DNA from: Bacteroidota bacterium
GTDB taxonomy: Bacteria; Bacteroidota; Rhodothermia; JANXDC01
Assembly: GCA_025998875.1 (NCBI GenBank)
Contig: AP024675.1
Location: 1,833,549 to 1,897,548 of the forward strand
Direction: 5' to 3'
DNA length: 64,000 nt
The notes under the pieces were generated by a model. It was not told where the DNA came from, did no database searches, and worked only from the letters and a program-made list of their open reading frames with translations. Below are positions 45,336 through 53,178 of the stretch, in pieces. The stretch's first letter is position 1, and each line of letters opens with the position of its first letter. The position numbers were made by a program, and so were the translations under genes.

Positions 45336-46094
45336 ATGTGGCAGCGTTTTGTGCGTGCGCTGAAGGCTCTGCTGGGGGGGCTCATCAAGAGCCTCGAGGA
45401 TCCCCGTCTGATCCTGGAGCAGAACATCCGGGAGCTTAATGATCAGATCCCGAAAATGAACGAGAACATCGCCACGGTAAAGGCGAACGTGCTGTTGTTG
45501 GAGCGGGAGATCCGGCGATTGGAGGGAGAGGTTCAGTCCCTCACCTCCCATATCCGCGCCGCGCTGGAGGCGGGCCGGGAGGATGTGGCTGAAAACTACG
45601 CCATTCGGCTTGAACAACAGCGCGCAGCCCTGGATCGAGCCCGGGAGCAGTTGCGCCTGGCCCAGCAGGCCTACGAGAAGGCGATCGAGGTCAAGAAGGC
45701 GTTTATGCGGGAGCGGGAGCGCAAGATTCGCGAAGCCCAGGAGGCGCTTCGCGAACACGAGCGGGCCCGCTGGCAGGCCCGGGTGGCCGATGCCCTGGAG
45801 TCCTTCGAGGTGGCGGGCATCGATCAGACGCATCAAGAGATGGTCGCCCGCATCCGGGAAGAAGCCGCCCGTCAGGAGGCGCGCATGGAAATGGCCCTCG
45901 ACAGCGTCGATCGGGAACGCATGCGCATCGAGGAGGAGGCCGAACGTATACGGGCTCGTGAAGTGCTCAAGCAATTCAAGCTCGAAATGGGCCTGGAGTC
46001 CGGGTCCTCTGCTCCGGAGGCCGCCTCATCCGGCGAGGTCAAACAGGTCCCGGAAACGCAGAAAACCGTCGGTCGAACCCGGAGTCGCTCCTGA
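45336..46094 (+). CDS. pspA: PspA/IM30 family membrane-stress protein
   Basis: 252 residues, almost entirely coiled coil. The N-terminal amphipathic helix (WQRFVRALKALLGGLIKSLEDPRLILEQNIREL) is the membrane-binding signature of PspA/Vipp1, and the following heptads (LLEREIRRLEGEVQSL, AIRLEQQRAALDRAREQL) form the ESCRT-III-like core. It probably polymerises on damaged inner membrane. A PspA-type regulatory partner (PspF, PspB/C) is absent. A membrane/coiled-coil protein of unknown function follows 222 bases downstream. Confidence 0.9.
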   Translation: MWQRFVRALKALLGGLIKSLEDPRLILEQNIRELNDQIPKMNENIATVKANVLLLEREIRRLEGEVQSLTSHIRAALEAGREDVAENYAIRLEQQRAALDRAREQLRLAQQAYEKAIEVKKAFMRERERKIREAQEALREHERARWQARVADALESFEVAGIDQTHQEMVARIREEAARQEARMEMALDSVDRERMRIEEEAERIRAREVLKQFKLEMGLESGSSAPEAASSGEVKQVPETQKTVGRTRSRS

Positions 46095-46315
46095 TTATGC
46101 TGCCCGCGCGTCTGTCTGGTTCGCTACTGGCCAGGGCCTCCTTTCCCGGACGAGGGGCAGACTCCGGCAGGACGGCTTCGGCCGGCGGGCCCGGAGGCTC
46201 CGTCGGGGTGCAGAACCCGGTCTGCGTCCGGAGGGAAATGGCCCTTCCTGCCGGGGCGGCGGGGATGATGGGCGCCTTGGTTCGGCGCAGGAAGCGATAT
46301 CCTCGTCTCTGAGCT

Positions 46316-47161
46316 ATGTCCAGCACGCACACGCAGGAACCCAACTACATCCGGGAAGCCTTTCTGTTACCGTGGAACCTGCTCGCTTTGGCGGCGGCGG
46401 GGCTGTGGACGTTTTTCAACCCGGAGTGGTTCGAGCTTACCTGGACCCTCGTGGCCGGTCTGGAGTTGCTCTATCTGGGCCTGTTGCCCCGCTCGAGGCG
46501 ATTTCAGCGCTGGGTGCGGTCCCGACAAGGGCACAGGCAGAAGCCCGCCTCCGAGACGGAGATGCTGCTCAGCCTGGATCGCGCCCGTCAGGGCCGGTTT
46601 GTGGCTATGCGCGGCCTGCTTGATGCCATCGAGGCCCGTTACGGGCAGTACTCCAGCCCTTCCCGGGCGCTGCTGGAGGGACACGAACGCCGGTTGCAGC
46701 AGCTGCTGCAGGCCTACCTGCGGCTGTTGCTGGCCGATCAGCAGTATGCGACCTATCTGGCCACGCACAGCGAGGCGGAAATCCGTCGGGCTCTTGCGGA
46801 GCTGGAGCAGGATGTACAGGATGATCCGCCCCGAATTCAGCGTCTGAAGGCCAGGCGGATAGAGGTCTTGCGCAAACGGCTGGAGCGCTATCAGCAGGTC
46901 CGTGAACAGGCCGAGGCCGTGCGCGCTCAGCTGGAGACGATCGAAGACGTGTTTCGCTTCATCCACGAACAGGCCCTGACCATGAAGGACCCCGAAGCGC
47001 TCGGGCTGGAGTTGGACAATCTTCTGCAGGAAGTAGAGGAGACGGAACAGGCTGTGCAGGAGATGGAGGCGCTCTTCGAGCCGCTTGCTCGGCTCTCTGT
47101 AGCATCCGAGGAGACCGAAGTCACGCTTCGGCCAAGAAGGAGCCGTAGCCGTTCTACATGA
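46316..47161 (+). CDS. Membrane-anchored coiled-coil protein next to pspA
   Basis: 281 residues. Two membrane segments at residues about 20-55 (NLLALAAAGLWTFF and TLVAGLELLYLGLL) lead into a cytoplasmic region of more than 200 residues that is nearly all charged helix (RLEQLVR-like heptads, RLKARRIEVLRKRLERYQQVREQ, EEVEETEQAVQEMEALFEPL). No enzyme motif is visible. Its position between pspA and an enoyl-CoA hydratase gene and its architecture suggest a membrane-associated partner of PspA, but this is guesswork. The family is not recognised. Confidence 0.75.
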   Translation: MSSTHTQEPNYIREAFLLPWNLLALAAAGLWTFFNPEWFELTWTLVAGLELLYLGLLPRSRRFQRWVRSRQGHRQKPASETEMLLSLDRARQGRFVAMRGLLDAIEARYGQYSSPSRALLEGHERRLQQLLQAYLRLLLADQQYATYLATHSEAEIRRALAELEQDVQDDPPRIQRLKARRIEVLRKRLERYQQVREQAEAVRAQLETIEDVFRFIHEQALTMKDPEALGLELDNLLQEVEETEQAVQEMEALFEPLARLSVASEETEVTLRPRRSRSRST

Positions 47162-47171
47162 GGGGGAGAGG

Positions 47172-47954
47172 ATGATGAACAACACGACGTTGCTCTGGGA
47201 GCTATCCGAGGGCATCGCGCTCCTGGTCATCAATCGGCCCGAGGTGCTCAATGCCCTCAACGGGCAGGTGCTTGAGGCGTTGGAGGCGGCCTTTGAGCGC
47301 ATATATACCGATCCCGAGGTACGCGGGGTTATCCTCACGGGGGCCGGGGAGAAGGCCTTCGCCGCGGGGGCCGATATCGCCGAGCTCAGCGGGCTGGATG
47401 CGCTCCGCGGATGGGAGCAGGCCCGTAGGGGCCAGCGCCTCTTCGATCGCATCGAGCGCTGTCCGAAGCCCGTTGTGGCCGCTGTCAACGGCTATGCGCT
47501 CGGGGGCGGATGTGAGCTGGCCATGGCCTGTCATGTGCGCTTTGCCGCCGATACGGCGCAGTTCGGGCAGCCGGAGGTCAACCTCGGCCTGATCCCGGGC
47601 TACGGAGGTACCCAGCGCCTGGTGCGCCTGGTGGGCCGAGGCCGGGCGCTGGAGCTGCTGCTCACCGGGGAACGCATCTCGGCCGAAAGGGCCTATCAGA
47701 TCGGGCTCGTCAACCGGGTGGTGCCGGCGGATCGGCTGCTGGAGGAGGCGCGGGCTTTTCTGAAGACCGTGCTGAGCAAAGGGCCCGTTGCCGTGCGGCT
47801 CCTGCTGGAGGCCGTAGCCGCCGCGGACCTGCCCCTGGAGGCCGGTCTGGCCCGTGAGGCCGAGCTCTTCGGGTTGGCCATGGCCACCGAAGACTTCCGG
47901 GAGGGCACGCGCGCCTTCATGGAGAAGCGAAAGCCGGTCTTCCGAGGACGATAG
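47172..47954 (+). CDS. Enoyl-CoA hydratase/crotonase family
   Basis: 260 residues, standard size. The oxyanion-hole strand is KAFAAGADIAEL. The two catalytic glutamate positions are present in LGGGCELAMACHVRFAA and PEVNLGLIPGYGGTQRL, so true hydratase activity on short-chain enoyl-CoA is likely, as in crotonase. GGGGGAGAGG upstream supplies the ribosome-binding site. It lies 10 bases after the coiled-coil gene and five bases before the CBS protein. Confidence 0.93.
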   Translation: MMNNTTLLWELSEGIALLVINRPEVLNALNGQVLEALEAAFERIYTDPEVRGVILTGAGEKAFAAGADIAELSGLDALRGWEQARRGQRLFDRIERCPKPVVAAVNGYALGGGCELAMACHVRFAADTAQFGQPEVNLGLIPGYGGTQRLVRLVGRGRALELLLTGERISAERAYQIGLVNRVVPADRLLEEARAFLKTVLSKGPVAVRLLLEAVAAADLPLEAGLAREAELFGLAMATEDFREGTRAFMEKRKPVFRGR

Positions 47955-47959
47955 GGGCC

Positions 47960-49201
47960 ATGGATACCCTGTTGCTTGCCCTGCTTGGGGTGTTGCTGTC
48001 GGCCTTGAGCACCCTGATCGGGCAGGCCTATGCGCATGCCACGCGCGCCTGGGCCGAACTGGTGCACCGGCGGACTCGGCCGGCCACCGTTGCGCTCGAG
48101 CTGTTGCGCTATCCGGACTGGTATCGCCATGCCCCCTGGGCGGGAAGGGTGCTGGGAAGCCTGCTGTACGGCTGGGCGCTCTGGGGGGCGATCGAGCCCC
48201 TTATCGGTCGCGCCTGGCCGGGCGTTCCGGAGCCGTACAGAACGCTGCTCATCGGCCTGGGGGGCGCTTTCTTGCTGGGCATCCCCTACTATGTGCTGGC
48301 CTGGTGGTTGCCCGATCTGGTGGGGCGCTATCGGGCTGATCGGCTCGTCCTGCCCCTGGCCTATCTGGCGCGTGTACTGGCGTACCTGGTCTATCCGCTC
48401 ACCCGCGCGCTCGGACAAGAAGCCGGTCAGGGAGGGGACCGGCAGGGAGTACAGCCGGGCGCCCCCGAAGAACGCCAGAGCGAGGTTTTTCCGGAGCGTG
48501 TGTGGCTGGAGCGCGCCCTACAGCTCACCGAACAGCGCGTAAAAGACCTCATGATTCCCCGCACCGAGATCGAGGCCGTAGAGGAGAACAGCTCCCTTCG
48601 GGAGGTCATCGATCGCTTCCGCAAGACGGGCTACTGGCGCCTGCCCGTCTATCAGGGGACGATCGATACGGTGATCGGGCTTGTTCAGGTACAGGATCTG
48701 TTTCGTCGGCCCACCCACCTTCGCGAGATTCTTCGACCCGTGCTCTTTGTGCCGGAGTCCAAAACGGCCACCAATATGCTCCTGGAGTTCCGCCGCACCG
48801 GGCAGGTGATGGCCATTGTGCTCGATGAATACGGGGGTACGGCCGGATTGATCACGCTCGATGATCTGCTCGAGGAGCTGCTCGAGGATATAGAGCGATA
48901 CGAAGAGGAAGATGAGCTGGTGATGCGGCGTCTCAATCCGCACACCTTTATCCTCAGCGGTCGGGCTTCGATCGAGGAGATCAACGATCGTTTCGGGCTC
49001 GGCCTCCCGGAAGGGGACTACGAAACCCTGGCCGGCTATATCATGGATCGGCTCGGCCTGATTCCGGCCGTGAACGAAGAGTTCGTGCTCGATGGGCGTT
49101 TCCGGGTCATCATCACGCGCGCCACCCCCTCACGGATCGATCTGGTCAAACTCATTGTCCTGGATGCGGAAGGCAGAAGGATTGCACCGGTTCGGTCTTA
49201 G
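47960..49201 (+). CDS. CorC/HlyC-type CBS-domain membrane protein (GldE-like)
   Basis: 413 residues. Four hydrophobic segments occupy about residues 1-155 and correspond to a divergent CNNM/DUF21 domain. A CBS pair follows (VKDLMIPRTEIEAVEENSSLREV and LREILRPVLFVPESKTATNMLLEF), then the CorC_HlyC C-terminal domain (TFILSGRASIEEINDRFGLGLPEGDYETLAGYIM). The family acts in magnesium/cobalt efflux; in gliding Bacteroidota a relative is GldE. The basic linker around residues 155-175 is poorly conserved. It ends 47 bases before rpsT, and the rpsT promoter overlaps its 3' end. Confidence 0.88.
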   Translation: MDTLLLALLGVLLSALSTLIGQAYAHATRAWAELVHRRTRPATVALELLRYPDWYRHAPWAGRVLGSLLYGWALWGAIEPLIGRAWPGVPEPYRTLLIGLGGAFLLGIPYYVLAWWLPDLVGRYRADRLVLPLAYLARVLAYLVYPLTRALGQEAGQGGDRQGVQPGAPEERQSEVFPERVWLERALQLTEQRVKDLMIPRTEIEAVEENSSLREVIDRFRKTGYWRLPVYQGTIDTVIGLVQVQDLFRRPTHLREILRPVLFVPESKTATNMLLEFRRTGQVMAIVLDEYGGTAGLITLDDLLEELLEDIERYEEEDELVMRRLNPHTFILSGRASIEEINDRFGLGLPEGDYETLAGYIMDRLGLIPAVNEEFVLDGRFRVIITRATPSRIDLVKLIVLDAEGRRIAPVRS

Positions 49202-49213
49202 CCGCTATATTTG
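49182..49213 (+). promoter_or_regulatory. Bacteroidota-type promoter of rpsT
   Basis: TTG (49182-49184), a 21-base spacer and TATATTTG (49206-49213), an exact TAnnTTTG. It lies 34 bases before the ATG and partly inside the end of the preceding gene. Confidence 0.75.
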
Positions 49214-49247
49214 CCCTCCGTCTACCCAGTAGCAAGAGGCGTTGTCT

Positions 49248-49505
49248 ATGCCCAATACAAAGTCTGCGGCCAAACGCGCTCGACAGAGCCTGAAGCGCTA
49301 TCTGCGCAACCGAGCGCAGCGTTCGAAGATGAAAACCCTGATCAAGAAGGTGCTACGCGCGGCAACGCGCGCGGAGGCCGAGGCGCTCTACCGAGAGGCG
49401 CAGGCGGTGATGGATCGGCTGGCCACCCGGGGGATCATCCACAAAAACAAAGCGGCCAGGAAAAAGGCGCAGCTACAGCGTCATATTGCCGGCCTGCCCG
49501 CCTGA
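49248..49505 (+). CDS. rpsT: 30S ribosomal protein S20 (bS20)
   Basis: 85 residues, typical length. MPNTKSAAKRARQSLKR at the N-terminus and GIIHKNKAARKKAQL near the C-terminus are diagnostic. It binds 16S rRNA during small-subunit assembly. AAGAGG at 49234-49239 precedes the ATG. It is a single-gene unit with its own promoter and terminator. Confidence 0.97.
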   Translation: MPNTKSAAKRARQSLKRYLRNRAQRSKMKTLIKKVLRAATRAEAEALYREAQAVMDRLATRGIIHKNKAARKKAQLQRHIAGLPA

Positions 49506-49529
49506 ACGGGATCGGTTTTGGTCTGTGGA

Positions 49530-49552
49530 CCCCGCCTCAAGCGGGGTTTTTT
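49530..49552 (+). terminator. Rho-independent terminator of rpsT
   Basis: CCCCGC (49530-49535) and GCGGGG (49541-49546) with a five-base loop, followed by TTTTTTG and a second T-run. Confidence 0.93.
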
Positions 49553-49556
49553 GTTT

Positions 49557-49588
49557 TTTGCGCCCCGTGCGCCGGTCGTGTATCTTCG
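49557..49588 (+). promoter_or_regulatory. Bacteroidota-type promoter for the small membrane protein and mutL
   Basis: TTTG (49557-49560), a 20-base spacer and TATCTTCG (49581-49588). The -33 element lies in the T-rich tail of the rpsT terminator. The first start codon is 22 bases downstream. Confidence 0.7.
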
Positions 49589-49609
49589 TCAGGGCAGGAG
49601 AGGAGCAGA

Positions 49610-49807
49610 ATGCTTTTTACCCGACGTCCCGGTTACCGACGCTTTGAATACCGTCCGCGCTACTACGACCCGAGCCGAGAGCAGACTCTGCGGGAGCGCC
49701 TGAGGCGGCAGCGCGAGCGCGTGCGCCGGACTCGACGCAGACCCATGTCCCTGCTCTGGATGCTCGCTCTGTTGTTGATGGCCCTGTATCTGTACGGGCG
49801 GCTGTAG
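49610..49807 (+). CDS. Small basic single-pass membrane protein upstream of mutL
   Basis: 65 residues. The N-terminal half is aromatic and very basic (RRPGYRRFEYRPRYYDPSRE, then RERLRRQRERVRRTRRR), and a single membrane helix ends the protein (SLLWMLALLLMALYLYG). AGGAG precedes the ATG. Its stop lies only four bases before mutL, so the two are co-transcribed. Short proteins of this kind with an FxY-P-R-(F/Y)YDP motif are, from memory, recurrent in Bacteroidota-like genomes but have no known role. Confidence 0.75.
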   Translation: MLFTRRPGYRRFEYRPRYYDPSREQTLRERLRRQRERVRRTRRRPMSLLWMLALLLMALYLYGRL

Positions 49808-49811
49808 GGCT

Positions 49812-51665
49812 ATGGCGGGGATCATTCGTCGGCTACCGGAGGTGCTCGTCAGCCAGATCGCGGCCGGCGAGGTGGTACAGCGGCCCGCCTCCGTGCTCAA
49901 GGAGCTGCTGGAGAACGCCATTGACGCCGGAGCGAGCCGCATTGAAGTGCACGTTCGCGATGCGGGCAAAACGCTCATACAGGTCATCGACAACGGATGC
50001 GGCATGCATCCTGAGGATGCCGTGCTGTGCTTCGAGCGCCATGCCACAAGCAAGATCGCCACAGTCGAGGACCTGTACGCCCTTCATACCTTGGGTTTTC
50101 GTGGAGAAGCGTTGGCCTCCATCGCCGCCGTAGCCCAGGTCGAGCTCCGCACCCGGCGTTCGGAGGACGCCCAGGGTACGCTCGTCCGTATAGAGGGCGG
50201 ACAGATCCAGCGCGTTGAAGCCTGTGCGGCCGCACCGGGTACTTCTGTCTCCGTGCAGAATCTGTTCTTCAACACCCCCGCACGCCGCCGATTTCTCAAA
50301 TCCGATGCTACCGAGTGGAAGCACCTGCTGGACGTTTTCCAGCGGCTTGCCCTCTGTTATCCCCGCATCGCCTTCGAGCTCTACCATCAGGAAGAGTTGA
50401 TCTATGCCCTTCCGGCGGAGACGCTTCCGGAGCGACTTGCTCGGTTGTTGCGTCTGCCGAATCTGGACGACTGGGTGGCCGTGGAGGAGGGCACCGAACA
50501 GGCCCGGCTCCATGGGTACGTGGCTAAGCCGGTTTTTTCCCGGCCCAGTCGGGGTGAACAGTTCTGGTTTGTCAACGGTCGCTATGTGCGGCATCGGGGG
50601 CTTGATCATGCCGTCTACAGCGCCTATGGGGAGCTGATCCCCAAGGGCAGTTATCCCGCTTTTGCCCTGTTTCTGAGTCTGGATCCCCGCCATGTGGACG
50701 TGAACGTGCACCCGACGAAGGAAGAGGTCAAATTCGACGACGAAGCCCTGCTCTACGCCATGGTGCGAGCCGCTGTGCGGCGGGCGCTGGCCGACTCGAG
50801 TCTAATTCCGGAGCTTGTCTGGCAGGGGGATCGCCTGGCCGAGCGTGCCGTTTGGGTCCGGTGGACCCCTGAGGCTCCGGCCCCGCTCAGGGGGGCATCG
50901 GGCGTTCGGGCTCAAGCGGGCGCCTCCGGTTCGGAAAAACCGGCCCAGCTTTCCCTGTCTGCGTCCTCGCCCCGGGCATTGGCCTTGGAGTCCCCCTACG
51001 GACGGGATGCCGAGCCCTGGGATCCCCGCCAGGAGGCGCGCCTGTTCTGGCAACTGCACAATCGCTACATCCTGGTGCAGATCCGCACGGGCATGATCAT
51101 CGTCGATCAGCACGCCGCCCATGAGCGGATTCTCTACGAGCAGGCCCGGGAGGCGCTGCAGGGGGCGTTGTCGGCCACACAACAGCTCCTCTTTCCCCAG
51201 ACGGTTGCGCTTTCCCTGGAGGATTTCGAGTTGCTCAAAGAGCTACAGGGCGACCTCTGCCGGCTGGGCTTTTCCCTCAAACTGGGCCCTGGCCGCACGG
51301 CCACCGTGCTCGGGGTGCCGGCCGATGTGCGCCCCGGCCGGGAACAGGGCATCCTCCAGGAGGTGCTGCAGTACTATCGGCATTACCGCTTTGCCGACCG
51401 GTTGCCCAGCCAGGACGCTCTGCTCAAGGCGCTGGCCTGCCGGATGGCGATCAAGTCCGGGGATCCGCTCAGTCCCCAGGAGATGGAAAGCCTGCTGCAT
51501 CAGCTCTTCGCCTGCCGGATGCCCTACGCCTGCCCGCACGGCCGTCCCACGTTGGTCAAAATCACCCTGGAAGAACTGGATCGCCGTTTTGGTCGTATCG
51601 GACATCTGGAGCGCGAAGCCTATGGAGAACCTCACGATCATCCAGCACGCCCTCATCCAACGTAA
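49812..51665 (+). CDS. mutL: DNA mismatch repair protein MutL (endonuclease type)
   Basis: 617 residues. The N-terminal GHKL ATPase is complete (ELLENAIDAGAS, VIDNGCGMHPEDAVL, RHATSKI, TLGFRGEALASIAAVA). The C-terminal half has the endonuclease motif DQHA-x2-E-x4-E (from Asp432) and CPHGRP near the end. MutL therefore nicks the strand itself, as in bacteria without MutH. A variable proline/serine-rich linker separates the halves (about residues 345-400). mutS is not in the window. Its last 44 bases overlap the start of upp. Confidence 0.96.
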   Translation: MAGIIRRLPEVLVSQIAAGEVVQRPASVLKELLENAIDAGASRIEVHVRDAGKTLIQVIDNGCGMHPEDAVLCFERHATSKIATVEDLYALHTLGFRGEALASIAAVAQVELRTRRSEDAQGTLVRIEGGQIQRVEACAAAPGTSVSVQNLFFNTPARRRFLKSDATEWKHLLDVFQRLALCYPRIAFELYHQEELIYALPAETLPERLARLLRLPNLDDWVAVEEGTEQARLHGYVAKPVFSRPSRGEQFWFVNGRYVRHRGLDHAVYSAYGELIPKGSYPAFALFLSLDPRHVDVNVHPTKEEVKFDDEALLYAMVRAAVRRALADSSLIPELVWQGDRLAERAVWVRWTPEAPAPLRGASGVRAQAGASGSEKPAQLSLSASSPRALALESPYGRDAEPWDPRQEARLFWQLHNRYILVQIRTGMIIVDQHAAHERILYEQAREALQGALSATQQLLFPQTVALSLEDFELLKELQGDLCRLGFSLKLGPGRTATVLGVPADVRPGREQGILQEVLQYYRHYRFADRLPSQDALLKALACRMAIKSGDPLSPQEMESLLHQLFACRMPYACPHGRPTLVKITLEELDRRFGRIGHLEREAYGEPHDHPARPHPT

Positions 51666-52245
51666 CCTGACCCTGCTGCGCGACCGCCGCACCCCGCACG
51701 GGGAGTTTCGTCGTCTGCTTCATCAGACCGCCTCGCTGTTGGCCTACGAAGTATTGCGCGATCTGCCGGTCCGCGCCGTGGAGATCGAAACCCCGCTGGA
51801 GCCCACCGTGGGGTATGTGCTGGACACCGAGGTCGTTGTGGTCCCCATCCTTCGAGCGGGCCTCGGTATGGTGGACGGTTTCGTCCAGTACCTGCCGGAG
51901 GCGCGCATCGGACATCTGGGCATCTATCGAGATGAGGCCACCCACCGGCCCGTGGATTACTATGCCAAGTTGCCCCCCGGTCTGGAGCGGGCCTGGGTGA
52001 TCGTGATCGATCCCATGCTGGCCACAGGGGGGAGCGCCGACGACGCCCTCAGCTCGCTCAAAGCCCGCGGCGCGCGCCAGCTGCGCTTCGTCTGCCTGGT
52101 GGCCGCTCCCGAAGGGGTGCGCAGGTTGGCCGATCGCCATCCCGACGTGCGCCTTTACGCCGCCGCTCTGGATAGGGAACTCAATCGGCACGCCTTCATT
52201 CTGCCCGGTCTCGGCGATGCCGGAGACCGTGTTTTCGGAACCTGA
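51622..52245 (+). CDS. upp: Uracil phosphoribosyltransferase
   Basis: 207 residues. It makes UMP from uracil and PRPP. The PRPP loop is VIVIDPMLATGGSADDAL, PILRAGLGMVDG is the family N-terminal block, and the end GLGDAGDRVFGT is diagnostic. The start at 51622 lies inside mutL in another frame, an overlap of 44 bases. Pyrimidine salvage role; pdp at 44 kb supplies free bases. Confidence 0.96.
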   Translation: MENLTIIQHALIQRNLTLLRDRRTPHGEFRRLLHQTASLLAYEVLRDLPVRAVEIETPLEPTVGYVLDTEVVVVPILRAGLGMVDGFVQYLPEARIGHLGIYRDEATHRPVDYYAKLPPGLERAWVIVIDPMLATGGSADDALSSLKARGARQLRFVCLVAAPEGVRRLADRHPDVRLYAAALDRELNRHAFILPGLGDAGDRVFGT

Positions 52246-52254
52246 AGGTTTCAT

Positions 52255-52280
52255 TTTTTCCCGCGCGGAAAAACTTTTTT
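52255..52280 (+). terminator. Likely rho-independent terminator after upp
   Basis: TTTTTCC (52255-52261) pairs with GGAAAAA (52267-52273) across a CGCGC loop, and six T residues follow (52275-52280). It starts nine bases after the upp stop. The stem is AT-rich, so strength is uncertain. Confidence 0.6.
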
Positions 52281-52378
52281 CTCGCCTATCCCCTTACAGG
52301 CCTCAGAAAACGGCTTGCTTAAGTCGGTACGGTTCTTGGTACCAGATGCGGGGGAAAGCGAAGGGAGAAAAGCGAGCC

Positions 52379-52732
52379 ATGTCCTTCACCGTACGCGGTA
52401 TCAGTCCCCGAACACACGTCATTACAATCGGCAAGGCCTTGGACTACCGTAACGCGCAGGAGTTCAAGGCCTTGGTCGATACCCTCATGCAGGCGGGGGT
52501 GGTGAATCTGATTCTGGACTTCTCCAACACGGGTATTCTGGATTCCACCGGACTGGGCGCTATCTTCTCCGCCTACCGGAAACTGACCCCCCGAGGAGGG
52601 CAGATCGTCTTCGCCAACGTCTCTCGCCCCGTGCAGATGGTCATCGAGCTTACGCACACCAACCGTATTTTCAAAATCTTCCCGACGGTGGAAACCGCTC
52701 AGGCCGCTCTTACACCCGCCAAGGTTTCCTGA
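52379..52732 (+). CDS. STAS-domain anti-sigma factor antagonist
   Basis: 117 residues with the SpoIIAA/RsbV fold: LILDFSNTGILDSTGLGAIFSAY contains the phosphorylatable serine (Ser56), and KLTPRGGQIVFANVSRPVQMVIELT follows. In a partner-switching cycle it binds the anti-sigma kinase when dephosphorylated. The next two genes encode the kinase and a phosphatase, so all three form one module. The ATG at 52379 has GGGAG upstream; an in-frame ATG at 52346 is an alternative. Confidence 0.92.
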   Translation: MSFTVRGISPRTHVITIGKALDYRNAQEFKALVDTLMQAGVVNLILDFSNTGILDSTGLGAIFSAYRKLTPRGGQIVFANVSRPVQMVIELTHTNRIFKIFPTVETAQAALTPAKVS

Positions 52733-52749
52733 AAACTGTCGACTGGATC

Positions 52750-53178
52750 ATGGGATACACGCAGATGCAGTTCAGCAACCTGGAGACCGTCACCGAGGAA
52801 CTGCTCGAGCATTTTGCTCGCTGGCTGGAGGATACCGATGGACCGGTGGAGTATCTAGGCCAGGATGGGCTTCTGAAGCTGCAGCTCGTGGTGCACGAGT
52901 GGGTGGCCAATCTGGTCGAACACGCCGTTTTCAATGGTCGTCCGCCGGAAATCCGCATCGAAATCGAGCCCGCCGATCCGCAGGGCGTCTGGTGCCGGAT
53001 TTACGATAACTCCGAGGGGTTCGACTGGGACCGGCACGCCTCCGATACGGTGCCTCTGGATGACTGGGAGGCCGAACGCGGTCGGGGACTGGCCTTCATT
53101 CAGGCCCTCTGCAAGCAGACCTTCTACCAGAGCCGAGAGGGGTTGAACTGTCTGAGCGTATGGGTGGTGGAACGATGA
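52750..53178 (+). CDS. Anti-sigma factor serine kinase (RsbW/SpoIIAB-type HATPase)
   Basis: 142 residues, GHKL ATPase fold. N box VVHEWVANLVEHA (Glu and Asn present), G1 YDNSEGFDWD, G2 ERGRGLAFIQAL. It should phosphorylate the upstream STAS protein and sequester a sigma factor or another output. It starts 17 bases after the STAS gene and overlaps the phosphatase gene by ATGA. No sigma factor gene is adjacent, so the target is unknown. Confidence 0.9.
   Translation: MGYTQMQFSNLETVTEELLEHFARWLEDTDGPVEYLGQDGLLKLQLVVHEWVANLVEHAVFNGRPPEIRIEIEPADPQGVWCRIYDNSEGFDWDRHASDTVPLDDWEAERGRGLAFIQALCKQTFYQSREGLNCLSVWVVER

Noticed and set aside
46097-46312. 71-codon ORF between pspA and the coiled-coil gene
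   Set aside because: Product is arginine/glycine/alanine-rich without structure, and there is no ribosome-binding site; left as intergenic.
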